A program made the position numbers and the translations under genes. The notes under the pieces were generated by a model that searched no databases, was not told the DNA's origin, and saw only the letters and a list, made by a program, of their open reading frames with translations. This document shows, piece after piece, positions 1 to 6,511 of a stretch of 8,466 bases of DNA (position 1 is its first letter; each line of letters begins with the position of its first letter). Source of the stretch: Nitrospirota bacterium (GTDB taxonomy: Bacteria > Nitrospirota > Nitrospiria > Nitrospirales > NS-4); the NCBI GenBank assembly GCA_005877525.1, contig VBON01000034.1:456-8921 (forward strand), read 5' to 3'.

Positions 1-969
1 CAGGCCAAACGCGGCGCGGGTGAATTCAATATTATGCTGAATATAGGGTCGCTCCAGGGCGCTCTCATTCGGGACCACTTGAAACCGATGGATGAATTCG
101 GGATAGAGACTCAGGCCGAGCGTGCCCGTAAGCAGGGTCAGGGCCGTCAGGATCACGGCGGGACGCCAGATCCCGCGCAGGGCAAGAATCAGGAACGCCA
201 CCGCGGTGACGACGCATAGAGCGATCAAGCCGTTGAGAATCGGCAGCGCGGCATGGACATCGGCATACACCGCGCCGAACACGACCCCGCGTCGGGAGTA
301 GAGCAGATCGTAGGCGTCGAGTCGGTAGCCCCAGGCTTTTAAGCCTGCCAGAATCGCCAATAGGACCCCGAGATGCCGGCGCGCGAAACTTTCCATATGA
401 ACGGTGCGCCGTCCGATGACGATCGCATGGGTCATGAGGTAGACCGCCGCCACCGAGGCCGTCGTGAGGAGCACGAGGCCGATGAACCAGTCCTGAAGGT
501 ACGAGAGGAACGGCAACCGAAAGACATAGAAGCCCAGGTCTTGACCGAAGAGAGGATCGCTGCGCCCGAAGGGCACTGCGTTCAGGTACAGCAAATACTC
601 CTCCCAGTGGGCAGCGCCGCCGAGGGCGGCCAGAAGGGCGAAAACGAGAGAGGCCCCGCCCGCTATCTGGGAAAGGCGCGCTCGCAACGGTTCGGCGAAG
701 CGCAGAAGCAAGAGGCTCTCGACGGTACCCCAGTAGCGGGTTGGTTGATGGCGACCGGCGAGCACGAGGTTCGCAAAGAAGACCACGAAGAAGATGGCAC
801 CGAAGGCTCCGCCGACCAGGACCTGGGACGACAAAAGGGTGACGAAGACCGATTGATAGCCGACTTCCCCGAACCAGAGCCAATCGACATAGAGGGCGAG
901 GGAATTCGCGAAGGAGAACACCAGCAAGAGGAAGAGAACGACAACTAATGCCAGGCGGCCGGTGCTCAC
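1..969 (-). CDS. UPF0182 (COG1615) family integral membrane protein, N-terminal part; C-terminus lies beyond the window
   Basis: The frame is open without a stop for 323 codons from a GTG at 969 to the window edge, so the stop and the large C-terminal part are missing. I count about seven hydrophobic segments: residues 4-26, 47-71, 104-122, 161-182, 199-216, 244-263 and 268-289. Between the first two lies YVDWLWFGEVGY (27-38), and after the last lie PNESALERPYI (300-310) and NIEFTRAAFGL (313-323). These are hallmarks of the UPF0182 family, whose members usually have about 900 residues: seven N-terminal membrane helices and a large soluble domain. The function is unknown. GTG is chosen because an in-frame TGA lies shortly upstream and no ATG precedes the first helix; the ribosome binding site is weak. 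The gene follows the DUF4124 gene by 25 bases on the same strand, so the two are probably cotranscribed. Family call is firm; start is moderately sure. Confidence 0.9.
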   Translation of the reverse strand, partial: MSTGRLALVVVLFLLLVFSFANSLALYVDWLWFGEVGYQSVFVTLLSSQVLVGGAFGAIFFVVFFANLVLAGRHQPTRYWGTVESLLLLRFAEPLRARLSQIAGGASLVFALLAALGGAAHWEEYLLYLNAVPFGRSDPLFGQDLGFYVFRLPFLSYLQDWFIGLVLLTTASVAAVYLMTHAIVIGRRTVHMESFARRHLGVLLAILAGLKAWGYRLDAYDLLYSRRGVVFGAVYADVHAALPILNGLIALCVVTAVAFLILALRGIWRPAVILTALTLLTGTLGLSLYPEFIHRFQVVPNESALERPYIQHNIEFTRAAFGL

Positions 970-994
970 AATCGAGGGGATTTGTCCAGGCGGG

Positions 995-1555
995 TCACTG
1001 ATTCAGCACGCCGGGAGGGATTCCGGCCTTGCGCGCCTCATCGGGAATAGTCGTGGTCAGCTCGTATTCTTTTTGGCTGATTTGCTCGTCCAGTTCAGCT
1101 AATCTCGCGCGGTATCTTGCATCCGCTTGGGGATCGCCAAAGGCTCGGACATAGAGCTCCGCTCTCAGCCTCTCGTAGTCCTTTTGGGCGGCCTCCCGTT
1201 GAGTCTTAAGGTGCTCAAGGTCCGCGCGCGCCTCGCGCATCCGATCCCGCCATGCGGCATAGCTCTCTTCAGTACCAACGGACGGAGGCCCCGGATAGGA
1301 TTGCGGCGGTGATGGGACAACCTGAAAAGGTTTCGTGGAGGAGCCGGTAGGTGACTCCTTGTCCACGCGCTTGGCCGCTTCACGATATTGCGACGGGACT
1401 TTCTGGAGACTGTCCGCATACCCGACGTTGCCGTCCTTATCGGTCCAGCGATAGGTTTCAGCGAGGGATGGCACCGCCGCGAAGGCTAAGAGGACGACGA
1501 GATTGCTTGCGATCGCAATATGTGAAAAGAATCTGAGCGCCGGCAGGACGACCAC
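995..1555 (-). CDS. Secreted DUF4124-domain protein with C-terminal coiled coil
   Basis: This 186-residue protein has a signal peptide at about 1-32: a hydrophobic core around NLVVLLAFAAV and a probable cleavage after SLA, before ETYRW. The DUF4124 core follows at about 34-62, with YRWTDKDGNVGYADS. This family is typical of small periplasmic proteins in Gram-negative bacteria. Next come a Pro/Ser-rich linker (about 65-93) and a strongly charged helical stretch (about 98-168) rich in Arg, Glu and Ala with heptad-like spacing, probably a coiled coil. The likely location is periplasmic; no enzymatic residues are evident. The GTG start at 1555 is the first possible one, since TAG lies two codons upstream in frame. 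The UPF0182 membrane protein follows on the same strand after 25 bases, so a shared envelope role is possible but unproven. Function unknown. Confidence 0.8.
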   Translation of the reverse strand: MVVLPALRFFSHIAIASNLVVLLAFAAVPSLAETYRWTDKDGNVGYADSLQKVPSQYREAAKRVDKESPTGSSTKPFQVVPSPPQSYPGPPSVGTEESYAAWRDRMREARADLEHLKTQREAAQKDYERLRAELYVRAFGDPQADARYRARLAELDEQISQKEYELTTTIPDEARKAGIPPGVLNQ

Positions 1556-1560
1556 GAACT

Positions 1561-1590
1561 ATTCTAGCCTTGCTTTTCATGCGAAAACAA
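1561..1590 (-). promoter_or_regulatory. Candidate sigma70-type promoter for the DUF4124 gene, possibly leaderless
   Basis: On the minus strand there is TTGTTT (1590-1585), an 18-base spacer and TAGAAT (1566-1561). The -10 element matches the consensus at 5 of 6 positions; the -35 is weak at 3 of 6. The transcript start would fall about 6-7 bases beyond the -10, on or next to the GTG codon at 1555, so the message would have essentially no leader. This is based on position and motif match alone. Another promoter further upstream is equally possible. Confidence 0.3.
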
Positions 1591-1687
1591 GCTGAAATAG
1601 GGTTCTTCTCGGTGCGTCGAACAGCTCGATTCCTTGCGTATATGGCTTCCTGCGCGAAGACTGAGGCTGAGTATTGCCGGGAGAGTC

Positions 1688-1759
1688 ATGAGCGAGCAGT
1701 CGTTTACCGGTGAGAATTCTTGTAGGAGCCGTCAGCGCGCCTGGGGCGGGAGGAAATAA
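1688..1759 (+). CDS. Possible 23-codon small ORF / leader peptide upstream of DUF507-a
   Basis: ATG at 1688 opens a 23-codon frame that ends at TAA 1757-1759, five bases before the DUF507-a start. A GGGAG (1679-1683) stands four bases ahead of the ATG, a usable though close Shine-Dalgarno. The peptide begins MSEQSFTGENSC and has a basic second half rich in Arg (SRQRAWGGRK). The last codons (GGG AGG AAA) contain the DUF507-a ribosome binding site, so translation of this frame could couple to, or interfere with, DUF507-a initiation. I recognise no family, and a frame this short can easily arise by chance. It is recorded because its position is suggestive. Confidence 0.2.
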   Translation: MSEQSFTGENSCRSRQRAWGGRK

Positions 1760-1763
1760 AAGG
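1748..1763 (+). promoter_or_regulatory. Ribosome binding site region of DUF507-a
   Basis: GGGAGG (1748-1753) is a strong Shine-Dalgarno sequence but sits 11 bases from the ATG at 1765. A second purine run, AAAAGG (1758-1763), lies directly before the start. Together they support the ATG at 1765. Confidence 0.55.
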
Positions 1764-1764
1764 C

Positions 1765-2046
1765 ATGAAGCTCTCACCGGAGCGCGTGGCAGGTCTGGCC
1801 AGCCTTCTCGTGGAGAAGTTGATCGCGTTACGCATGCTCGAACCGATGCTTGAGCGAAAGGCATTGGCAACCTCGCTTGCGCAGGTGATGACGGACGAGC
1901 TGAGGGTGGAGGATCGCATCAATGCGGAAGCAAAGGAATTGATGCGAAAGTATGAGACCGAGATCGCCAGTGGCAAGCTCAACGAGCACCAGCTGTTCCA
2001 GATGATCAAAAAACAGCTCATCAAGAAAGGGGACGTGATCCTCTAA
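1765..2046 (+). CDS. DUF507 family protein, first of a tandem pair (DUF507-a)
   Basis: This 93-residue, highly charged, probably all-helical cytosolic protein has no signal peptide or membrane segment. Its landmarks are MKLSPERVAGLASLLVEKL at the start, DELRVED at 44-50, and a Lys-rich end around MIKKQLIKKGD (80-90). The pattern fits DUF507 (PF04368), a family of unknown function seen in Nitrospirota, Deltaproteobacteria and Aquificae, as I recall. The next gene encodes an equally long paralogue with DELRVE at the same position, and the two overlap by one base (TAATG), which points to translational coupling and perhaps a heterodimer. The gene heads a same-strand run leading into tldD-tldE, so it may open that operon. 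No catalytic residues stand out. The family call is fairly sure; the function is not known. Confidence 0.85.
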   Translation: MKLSPERVAGLASLLVEKLIALRMLEPMLERKALATSLAQVMTDELRVEDRINAEAKELMRKYETEIASGKLNEHQLFQMIKKQLIKKGDVIL

Positions 2047-2324
2047 TGGTTCTCAGCGAAGAGAAGATCACTCATCTTTCTCATCTCATCCTGAATCATT
2101 TGAAAACGCCGGAGCGTGCCCGTCTCAAGGTCGAAGAGCCGGTGGTACTGCGTGAGATTAAACGGCTTTTGGTCGATGAATTGAGGGTTGAAAGTGATGT
2201 GGACGTGGTCGTGCGGCGTCGGCTAGCCACCTACTCCAAGCCGTTGGCTGAGGGTTCTGCCGAGTGGGAGACCCTCTATCGGAAGGCCTTCGAAGAGGAG
2301 ATGCGCAAGCGCAAGAAGGTGTAA
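2046..2324 (+). CDS. DUF507 family protein, second of a tandem pair (DUF507-b)
   Basis: This 92-residue helical protein is a paralogue of the preceding one. It opens MVLSEEKITHLSHLIL, has DELRVES at 44-50 in the same register as the first copy, and ends in a basic run (EEEMRKRKKV). Its ATG overlaps the upstream TAA by one base. A purine-rich AAAGGGGA stands about 14 bases upstream, so ribosomes terminating on DUF507-a probably reinitiate here. It differs from copy a mainly in the middle (ARLKVEEPVVLREIK) and in lacking the Lys-rich MIKKQL end. The two may together correspond to the roughly 180-residue single-chain form of DUF507 that I recall in some lineages. Cytosolic; function unknown. The tldD start follows after 110 bases holding a two-hairpin element. 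Confidence 0.85.
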   Translation: MVLSEEKITHLSHLILNHLKTPERARLKVEEPVVLREIKRLLVDELRVESDVDVVVRRRLATYSKPLAEGSAEWETLYRKAFEEEMRKRKKV

Positions 2325-2330
2325 GATAGT

Positions 2331-2409
2331 AATCCTCCCCCTTGGGGAAGGATTGTGGGGTAGAACTTGTGAAATCTACCTCCGCTGACCCCTCCTTACA
2401 AAGGACGGG
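2331..2409 (+). repeat. Two-hairpin REP/MITE-like intergenic element
   Basis: Two similar bulged hairpins lie close together. In hairpin 1 (2331-2354), AATCCT pairs with AGGATT and CCCC with GGGG, with one bulged A and a CTT loop. In hairpin 2 (2390-2409), CCC pairs with GGG and TCCTT with AAGGA, with one bulged C and an ACA loop. Both put pyrimidines (CCTCC-type) on the left arm and purines on the right, and neither is followed by a T-run, so they do not look like an intrinsic terminator. The layout resembles short dispersed intergenic repeats of environmental bacteria. Only one copy is present in this window, so its repeat nature is inferred. It could also slow polymerase or stabilise mRNA between DUF507-b and tldD. 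Confidence 0.45.
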
Positions 2410-2434
2410 CGAACCTCCAAAAGTGAGATCTGCT

Positions 2435-3883
2435 ATGGAAAACGAAAAGGGCGCTAAAAAAGAATATCTCGAAGAGTTCGGCATCACTAGTCGTGAGGTG
2501 CAGGCTGTGATGGGCAAAGTCAAAGTCCGCGACGTGGACTATGCCGATTTGTATTTTGAGCATACCGTGGCGGAGTCGGTCTCGATGGAAGAAAGTCTTG
2601 TCAAACGGGCATCGAAGAGCATCTCGCAAGGAGTCGGCGTGCGCGCCACGGCCGGTGAGAAGACCGGCTATGCCTATAGCGATGAGATCAGTGTTCGTCA
2701 ATTGGAGCAGGCGGCGGATACGGCGCGATACATTGCGCGCTCTCCGGCAGGCGAGGGACAGGTGCCCGCCATCTCCGTGGGTCGGCCGTCACGGGACCTC
2801 TACCCGGTAGGCCAACCCGCCACCGAGGTCGCTACCAAAGAGAAAGTCTCCCTGCTGCAAAAAATCGATGCGCTGGCCCGGGCCTACGATCCTCGCATTA
2901 AAAATGTCATGGCGTCCTTCTCGACGGAATATAAAATGGTGATGGTCGCGAACTCTCAGGGAGAGCTTGTCGGCGATCTGCAGCCGCTGTCACGTTTGCA
3001 AATCACCTGCATTGCGGAGGAAAAGGGCCAACGGCAGGTGGGGTCGTATGGCGGTGGCGGCCGCGCCGAGTTCGGATTCTTCTTTGAGGAAGGTCGATGG
3101 GAACATTACACCCAGGAGGCGGCGCGGCAGGCGATCCTCAACCTGAGCGCCGGAGACGCCCCCGCCGGGCCGATGACAGTGGTCCTGGGTGCGGGGTGGC
3201 CGGGCATTCTCTTGCACGAAGCGATCGGGCATGGGCTGGAAGCTGACTTCAATCGCAAAAAGACCTCGGCATTTTCCGACCGCGTGGGCCAGCGGGTCGC
3301 CTCAGAGCTCTGCACGATCGTGGATGATGGTACCCTCCCGTTTCGGCGCGGGTCCTTAAATGTGGATGACGAGGGCACGCCGACCAGCCGGACGGTATTG
3401 ATCGAAGGGGGCATCCTGCGGGGATATATTACCGACAAGCTGAATGCGCGCCTGATGGGGATTCCTCTGACCGGCAACGGCCGCCGGGAAAGTTTCCAAT
3501 GCATCCCGATGCCCCGGATGACTAACACCTTCATGTTGCCCGGTCAGTCGGATCCGCATGACATCATTCGTTCCGTCAAGCATGGGCTCTATGCCGTGTC
3601 ATTCGGCGGCGGACAGGTAGACATCACGAACGGCAAGTTTGTGTTCTCGACCAGCGAGGCGTATTTGATCGAGGACGGAAAGGTCACCCGACCGGTGAAA
3701 GGCGCGACCTTGATAGGGAGCGGGCCCGAGATCCTCAAGAAGGTGTCACTGGTGGGAAACGATATGCGATTGGATGAAGGCATCGGGACCTGCGGGAAGG
3801 ATGGGCAATCCGTCCCGGTGGGCGTAGGGTTGCCGACCATTAAGGTCGATGAGATCACTGTTGGAGGGACAGAGGTCGGGTAA
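2435..3883 (+). CDS. tldD: Metalloprotease TldD (catalytic subunit of TldD/TldE)
   Basis: From the ATG at 2435 the protein has 482 residues, matching the roughly 480 usual for TldD. The zinc motif is HEAIGH (261-266), an HExxxH, within the family signature HEAIGHGLEADFNR, followed by SELCTIVDDGT and the conserved DEGTPTSRT and GNGRRES. Near the end, GTCGKDGQ carries the conserved Cys (453), equivalent to a zinc ligand in the E. coli enzyme. TldD works in the cytosol with TldE as a heteromeric peptidase that degrades unfolded peptides; in E. coli it matures microcin B17 and degrades the antitoxin CcdA. An in-frame TTG at 2342 would add 31 residues, but these come from the hairpin element and look unlike TldD, so the ATG, with TGAG seven bases upstream, is preferred. 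Its stop overlaps the tldE start (TAATG). All key residues are present. Confidence 0.95.
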   Translation: MENEKGAKKEYLEEFGITSREVQAVMGKVKVRDVDYADLYFEHTVAESVSMEESLVKRASKSISQGVGVRATAGEKTGYAYSDEISVRQLEQAADTARYIARSPAGEGQVPAISVGRPSRDLYPVGQPATEVATKEKVSLLQKIDALARAYDPRIKNVMASFSTEYKMVMVANSQGELVGDLQPLSRLQITCIAEEKGQRQVGSYGGGGRAEFGFFFEEGRWEHYTQEAARQAILNLSAGDAPAGPMTVVLGAGWPGILLHEAIGHGLEADFNRKKTSAFSDRVGQRVASELCTIVDDGTLPFRRGSLNVDDEGTPTSRTVLIEGGILRGYITDKLNARLMGIPLTGNGRRESFQCIPMPRMTNTFMLPGQSDPHDIIRSVKHGLYAVSFGGGQVDITNGKFVFSTSEAYLIEDGKVTRPVKGATLIGSGPEILKKVSLVGNDMRLDEGIGTCGKDGQSVPVGVGLPTIKVDEITVGGTEVG

Positions 3884-5223
3884 TGCGGATTGATCAGAAT
3901 TTTACCGCGGACCTGATCGCAAGGGCGAAAAGGAAAGGCGCGAGCGCTGTCGATGTGGTTGCAGTGGAGGGCGATTCTGCGTCCGTGCAGGTTCGCCTGT
4001 CCGCGGTCGACAAACTGTCCAAGGCCCAGGAGAAGCGACTGGGGCTTCGAGTCTATTTTGGCCGGCGCTCGGCGGGAGGCTCCACGTCGGATTTCTCGCC
4101 TCCCGCTGTGGATGAACTGGTCGCCACCACCTGTGCATTGGCCGAGGCGATCGTGGAAGATCCCGACAGCGGTCTTCCCGAGCCGACCAGCCTGGCCGCC
4201 GTGCGGCCCGATCTCGATCTCTTCGATTCCAGCGCCGTTTCAATGGATCAGATGATTGACCGGGCCACCCGTGCCGAGCGTGCCGCGTTAGAGGTGGACG
4301 CGCGCCTGAAGAATTCGGAGGGAGCCGAGTTCGGCTCCTTCGCCGGGCGCATGGTTTTTGCCAACAGTCACCGGTTTTACGGCGAGTTTCAAAGCTCGAA
4401 CTTCTCCTGTTCGGTATCTCCCATCGCCATTGAGAACGGCCTGATGCAGCGCGATTACTGGTATTCGGTCGGACGCAAGGTGTCCCAATTGGATGCGCCG
4501 GAAGCGATCGGTCGGGAAGCGGGACATCGAACAGTCCGCCGGCTTGGAGCGCGAAAGGTCGCCACGTGCCGCGTGCCGATCGTGTTCGATCCGGAAATGG
4601 CGGGCAGCTTTCTGGGAAACCTTTGCAGCGCCGTGAACGGCTATGCGATCTACAAAGGCGCCTCCTATCTGATTGGCCGATTGGGCGAAAAGATTGCGGC
4701 AGACAACATCACGATTGTGGATGACGGCCGCATCCCGGGTGGTCTGGGGTCGAAGCCATTCGATGGCGAGGGCCTTCCCACGCGCAAGACCGTGGTGGTC
4801 GAGCGCGGCATATTGAAATCGTACCTGTTGGACACCTACGCCGGTCGGAAACTCAAGCTTTCGTCCACAGGAAACGCGTCGCGCAGCGTGGGCGAGGCGT
4901 CGTCTGCGGGCGCGACCAACTTCTATCTGGCACCCGGCTCGGCTACCCCCGACCAAATCATCGGATCCGTAAAGCGGGGACTCTACGTCACGGAATTGAT
5001 CGGCTTTGGAATCAATCTTGTGACGGGCGACTATTCGCGCGGCGCGGTGGGATTCTGGATCGAAAACGGCGAGCTGGCGTATCCCGTGGAAGAAATCACT
5101 ATCGCCGGCAACTTAAAAGATATGTGGCTGGGGGTCGAGACCGTCGGGAACGATCTCGTCTTTCGGGGAAGAGTCGCGAGCCCGACGGTAAAGATCGCTG
5201 AGATGACGGTCGGGGGCGATTAG
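3883..5223 (+). CDS. tldE: TldE/PmbA, non-catalytic partner of TldD
   Basis: This 446-residue cytosolic protein matches TldE/PmbA (about 450 residues) and is distantly homologous to TldD. It shares the C-terminal fold landmarks IVDDGRIPGGLGSKPFDGEG and GLPTRKT (from 297), STGNASR, and the ending PTVKIAEMTVGGD. Where TldD has HExxxH, this protein has a hydrophobic segment (FLGNLCSAVNGYAIYKGASY) without metal ligands, as expected: TldE shapes the substrate chamber and TldD cleaves. The ATG overlaps the tldD stop, with AGAGG seven bases upstream, so the two subunits are probably translated in matched amounts. No RiPP (ribosomally made modified peptide) precursor or modification enzyme is nearby, so a general peptide-degrading role is more likely than a dedicated peptide-maturation one. 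Confidence 0.95.
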   Translation: MRIDQNFTADLIARAKRKGASAVDVVAVEGDSASVQVRLSAVDKLSKAQEKRLGLRVYFGRRSAGGSTSDFSPPAVDELVATTCALAEAIVEDPDSGLPEPTSLAAVRPDLDLFDSSAVSMDQMIDRATRAERAALEVDARLKNSEGAEFGSFAGRMVFANSHRFYGEFQSSNFSCSVSPIAIENGLMQRDYWYSVGRKVSQLDAPEAIGREAGHRTVRRLGARKVATCRVPIVFDPEMAGSFLGNLCSAVNGYAIYKGASYLIGRLGEKIAADNITIVDDGRIPGGLGSKPFDGEGLPTRKTVVVERGILKSYLLDTYAGRKLKLSSTGNASRSVGEASSAGATNFYLAPGSATPDQIIGSVKRGLYVTELIGFGINLVTGDYSRGAVGFWIENGELAYPVEEITIAGNLKDMWLGVETVGNDLVFRGRVASPTVKIAEMTVGGD

Positions 5224-5229
5224 GTAACC

Positions 5230-5976
5230 GTGCCAAAGGCCCGGCGCTTTCACCCCCCATTCCATTCCGAAGATTGGCATAGCCCGCAAGGTCGATTCAT
5301 CCGAGAGGTTATGTTCGGGGTCAACGATGGGTTGGTCTCCACCATGGGGTTTGTGGCCGGAGCGACGGGGGCCCTCATGCAGGGGCATCTGGTCCTCTTG
5401 GCCGGCATCGCCTCGGTCGTGGCCGGCGCGCTGGCCATGGGCCTTGGCGCGTATCTGGCCAGTAAATCGCAGCGTGAGTTTTTCGAAAGCGAGAAGGCTC
5501 GCGAGCATCGGGAGATCGAGGAGGTCCCCGAGGATGAACGCAAGGAGATTCGGGACATCTTCGCGCAGATGGGCTTCCTGCCGGACGAGGTGGAGATGAT
5601 CGTGCGGCGGATCACTTCCAATAAGGATCTGTGGGTACGCTTCATGATGCGGGAAGAACTCGGCATTCTCGAAGAGAACGTCAATCCGATCACGATCGGA
5701 TGGTTGATGAGCATCGCATTTGTGGTCGGCGGAATCCCGCCGCTGCTGCCCTACATGTTCATGCAACAGCCGTTGGCGGCACTCAAAATGGCCGTCATCG
5801 TTTCGCTGGTTGCCCTGTTTCTTGTCGGGGTGGCGAAGACAGCGCTGACTCAGCAGCCGTGGTTGAAAAGCGGCCTCGAGGTGGTGTTCCTGGGATCGCT
5901 CGCCGCCGGCATTGGCTTCGGCATCGGAAAAGCGGTGTCATGGTTGTGGCCGGAAGTGGGGGCCGTGGGCCTATAA
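5230..5976 (+). CDS. VIT1/CCC1-family metal ion transporter
   Basis: This 248-residue membrane protein has five predicted helices, at about 29-50, 54-78, 153-175, 183-205 and 215-238. The VIT/CCC1 family moves Fe2+ or Mn2+, usually out of the cytosol. Family signatures are FGVNDGLVSTMGF in helix 1, with Asp33, and AMGLGAYLASKSQ in helix 2, with Met70. Their spacing of 37 equals that of the two metal-path residues I recall for plant VIT1 (D43/M80). A long acidic cytosolic insert (about 82-150), with clustered Glu in HREIEEVPEDERKE and MREELG, fits the metal-binding domain between helices 2 and 3. The GTG start is six bases after the tldE stop, with AGG upstream (5222-5224); the next ATG would remove the amphipathic N-terminal helix. 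It probably belongs to the tldDE transcript. Iron or manganese cannot be decided from sequence. Confidence 0.88.
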   Translation: MPKARRFHPPFHSEDWHSPQGRFIREVMFGVNDGLVSTMGFVAGATGALMQGHLVLLAGIASVVAGALAMGLGAYLASKSQREFFESEKAREHREIEEVPEDERKEIRDIFAQMGFLPDEVEMIVRRITSNKDLWVRFMMREELGILEENVNPITIGWLMSIAFVVGGIPPLLPYMFMQQPLAALKMAVIVSLVALFLVGVAKTALTQQPWLKSGLEVVFLGSLAAGIGFGIGKAVSWLWPEVGAVGL

Positions 5977-6041
5977 CTTAGGAGATTGCTGCGGCGTGCT
6001 CTAGCGACCTTTCCAGACTCGAAGACAGGGATTTATTCATT

Positions 6042-6046
6042 GGAGG
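6042..6046 (+). promoter_or_regulatory. Shine-Dalgarno deciding the start of the CBS protein gene
   Basis: GGAGG abuts an ATG at 6047 but stands six bases before a second in-frame ATG at 6053. The normal spacing favours 6053 as the real start. Confidence 0.7.
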
Positions 6047-6052
6047 ATGACC

Positions 6053-6478
6053 ATGCCAGACTCAGACGATCTTGAAGAAAAATTGCTTTCCGCAGTTGGC
6101 GATCTCATGAGCCGGGAGATCCGCACCGTCGCGGCCGATGCGACCTTGCGGGAGGCGAGCCGGTTGATGGGCAAGCACAATGTCGGCTCATTGCTGGTCC
6201 TTGGAGGCGGCCAATACATCGGGATTCTGACCGATACCGACCTGGCCCGAAAAGGTTTAGCTCAAGGTGTCAATCCGGAAAAGGACCGAGTCCAATCGTT
6301 GATGAGCAGCCCTATCATTACCATTGACAGCCACCGACTGGTGGAAGAAGCTCGCGCCCTGATGAAAGGCAAGGGCATTCGACATCTGGCCGTGAACGAG
6401 GAAGGAAAAATCGTGGGGCTTATTTCGCTCGGCGACCTGATTCGGTACTACGCGGCAAACTTCAAGATGAGTGAGTAA
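6053..6478 (+). CDS. Two-CBS-domain protein
   Basis: This 141-residue soluble protein consists almost wholly of a CBS pair (Bateman module). CBS1 is at about 16-68 (VGDLMSREIRTV, ending GILTDTDLA) and CBS2 at about 80-134 (VQSLMSSPIITI, ending GLISLGDLI). Both carry the G-[IL]-[IL]-[ST]-x-x-D pattern (57-63 and 122-128) that usually contacts the ribose and phosphates of bound AMP or ATP, so nucleotide binding is likely. Stand-alone CBS pairs act as energy sensors or regulate partner enzymes or transporters; the partner here is unknown. The start at 6053 is preferred over 6047 because of Shine-Dalgarno spacing. The gene lies 76 bases after the metal transporter on the same strand, without an obvious terminator between, so it could be cotranscribed or have its own promoter. 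It converges with the VOC gene, 33 bases away. Confidence 0.9.
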   Translation: MPDSDDLEEKLLSAVGDLMSREIRTVAADATLREASRLMGKHNVGSLLVLGGGQYIGILTDTDLARKGLAQGVNPEKDRVQSLMSSPIITIDSHRLVEEARALMKGKGIRHLAVNEEGKIVGLISLGDLIRYYAANFKMSE

Positions 6479-6511
6479 ACCTTATCGGAAACGGAATGCG
6501 ATAGAAGAAGT

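Noticed and set aside
65..883. Long minus-strand frame of 272 codons in another register
   Set aside because: It is Arg/Pro/Ser-rich without any family signature and lies fully inside the UPF0182 gene, whose frame gives clear membrane helices and family motifs.
373..948. Plus-strand frame of 191 codons, very charged
   Set aside because: It is the antisense shadow of the hydrophobic UPF0182 gene; Glu/Arg/Gln-rich composition is what the complement of membrane codons gives.
4288..4956. Minus-strand frame of 222 codons opposite tldE, and a similar one opposite the VIT gene (5113-5766)
   Set aside because: Both lie antisense to genes with unmistakable family motifs and show no coherent domain themselves.
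2342..5223. TldD/TldE as part of a microcin/RiPP biosynthesis cluster
   Set aside because: No cyclodehydratase, radical SAM enzyme, exporter of that type or convincing precursor peptide is visible in the window.
6010..6037. Possible promoter TTTCCA-16-TTTATT before the CBS gene
   Set aside because: Both boxes match at only 4 of 6 positions, and the predicted transcript start would fall within the Shine-Dalgarno, leaving no usable leader.
6047..6052. ATG at 6047 as start of the CBS protein
   Set aside because: GGAGG directly abuts it with no spacer; the ATG at 6053 has the normal six-base spacing.
6483..6503. Inverted repeat TATCG/CGATA between the converging CBS and VOC genes as a bidirectional terminator
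   Set aside because: Only five base pairs around an 11-base loop, AT-rich stem and no T-run on either strand.
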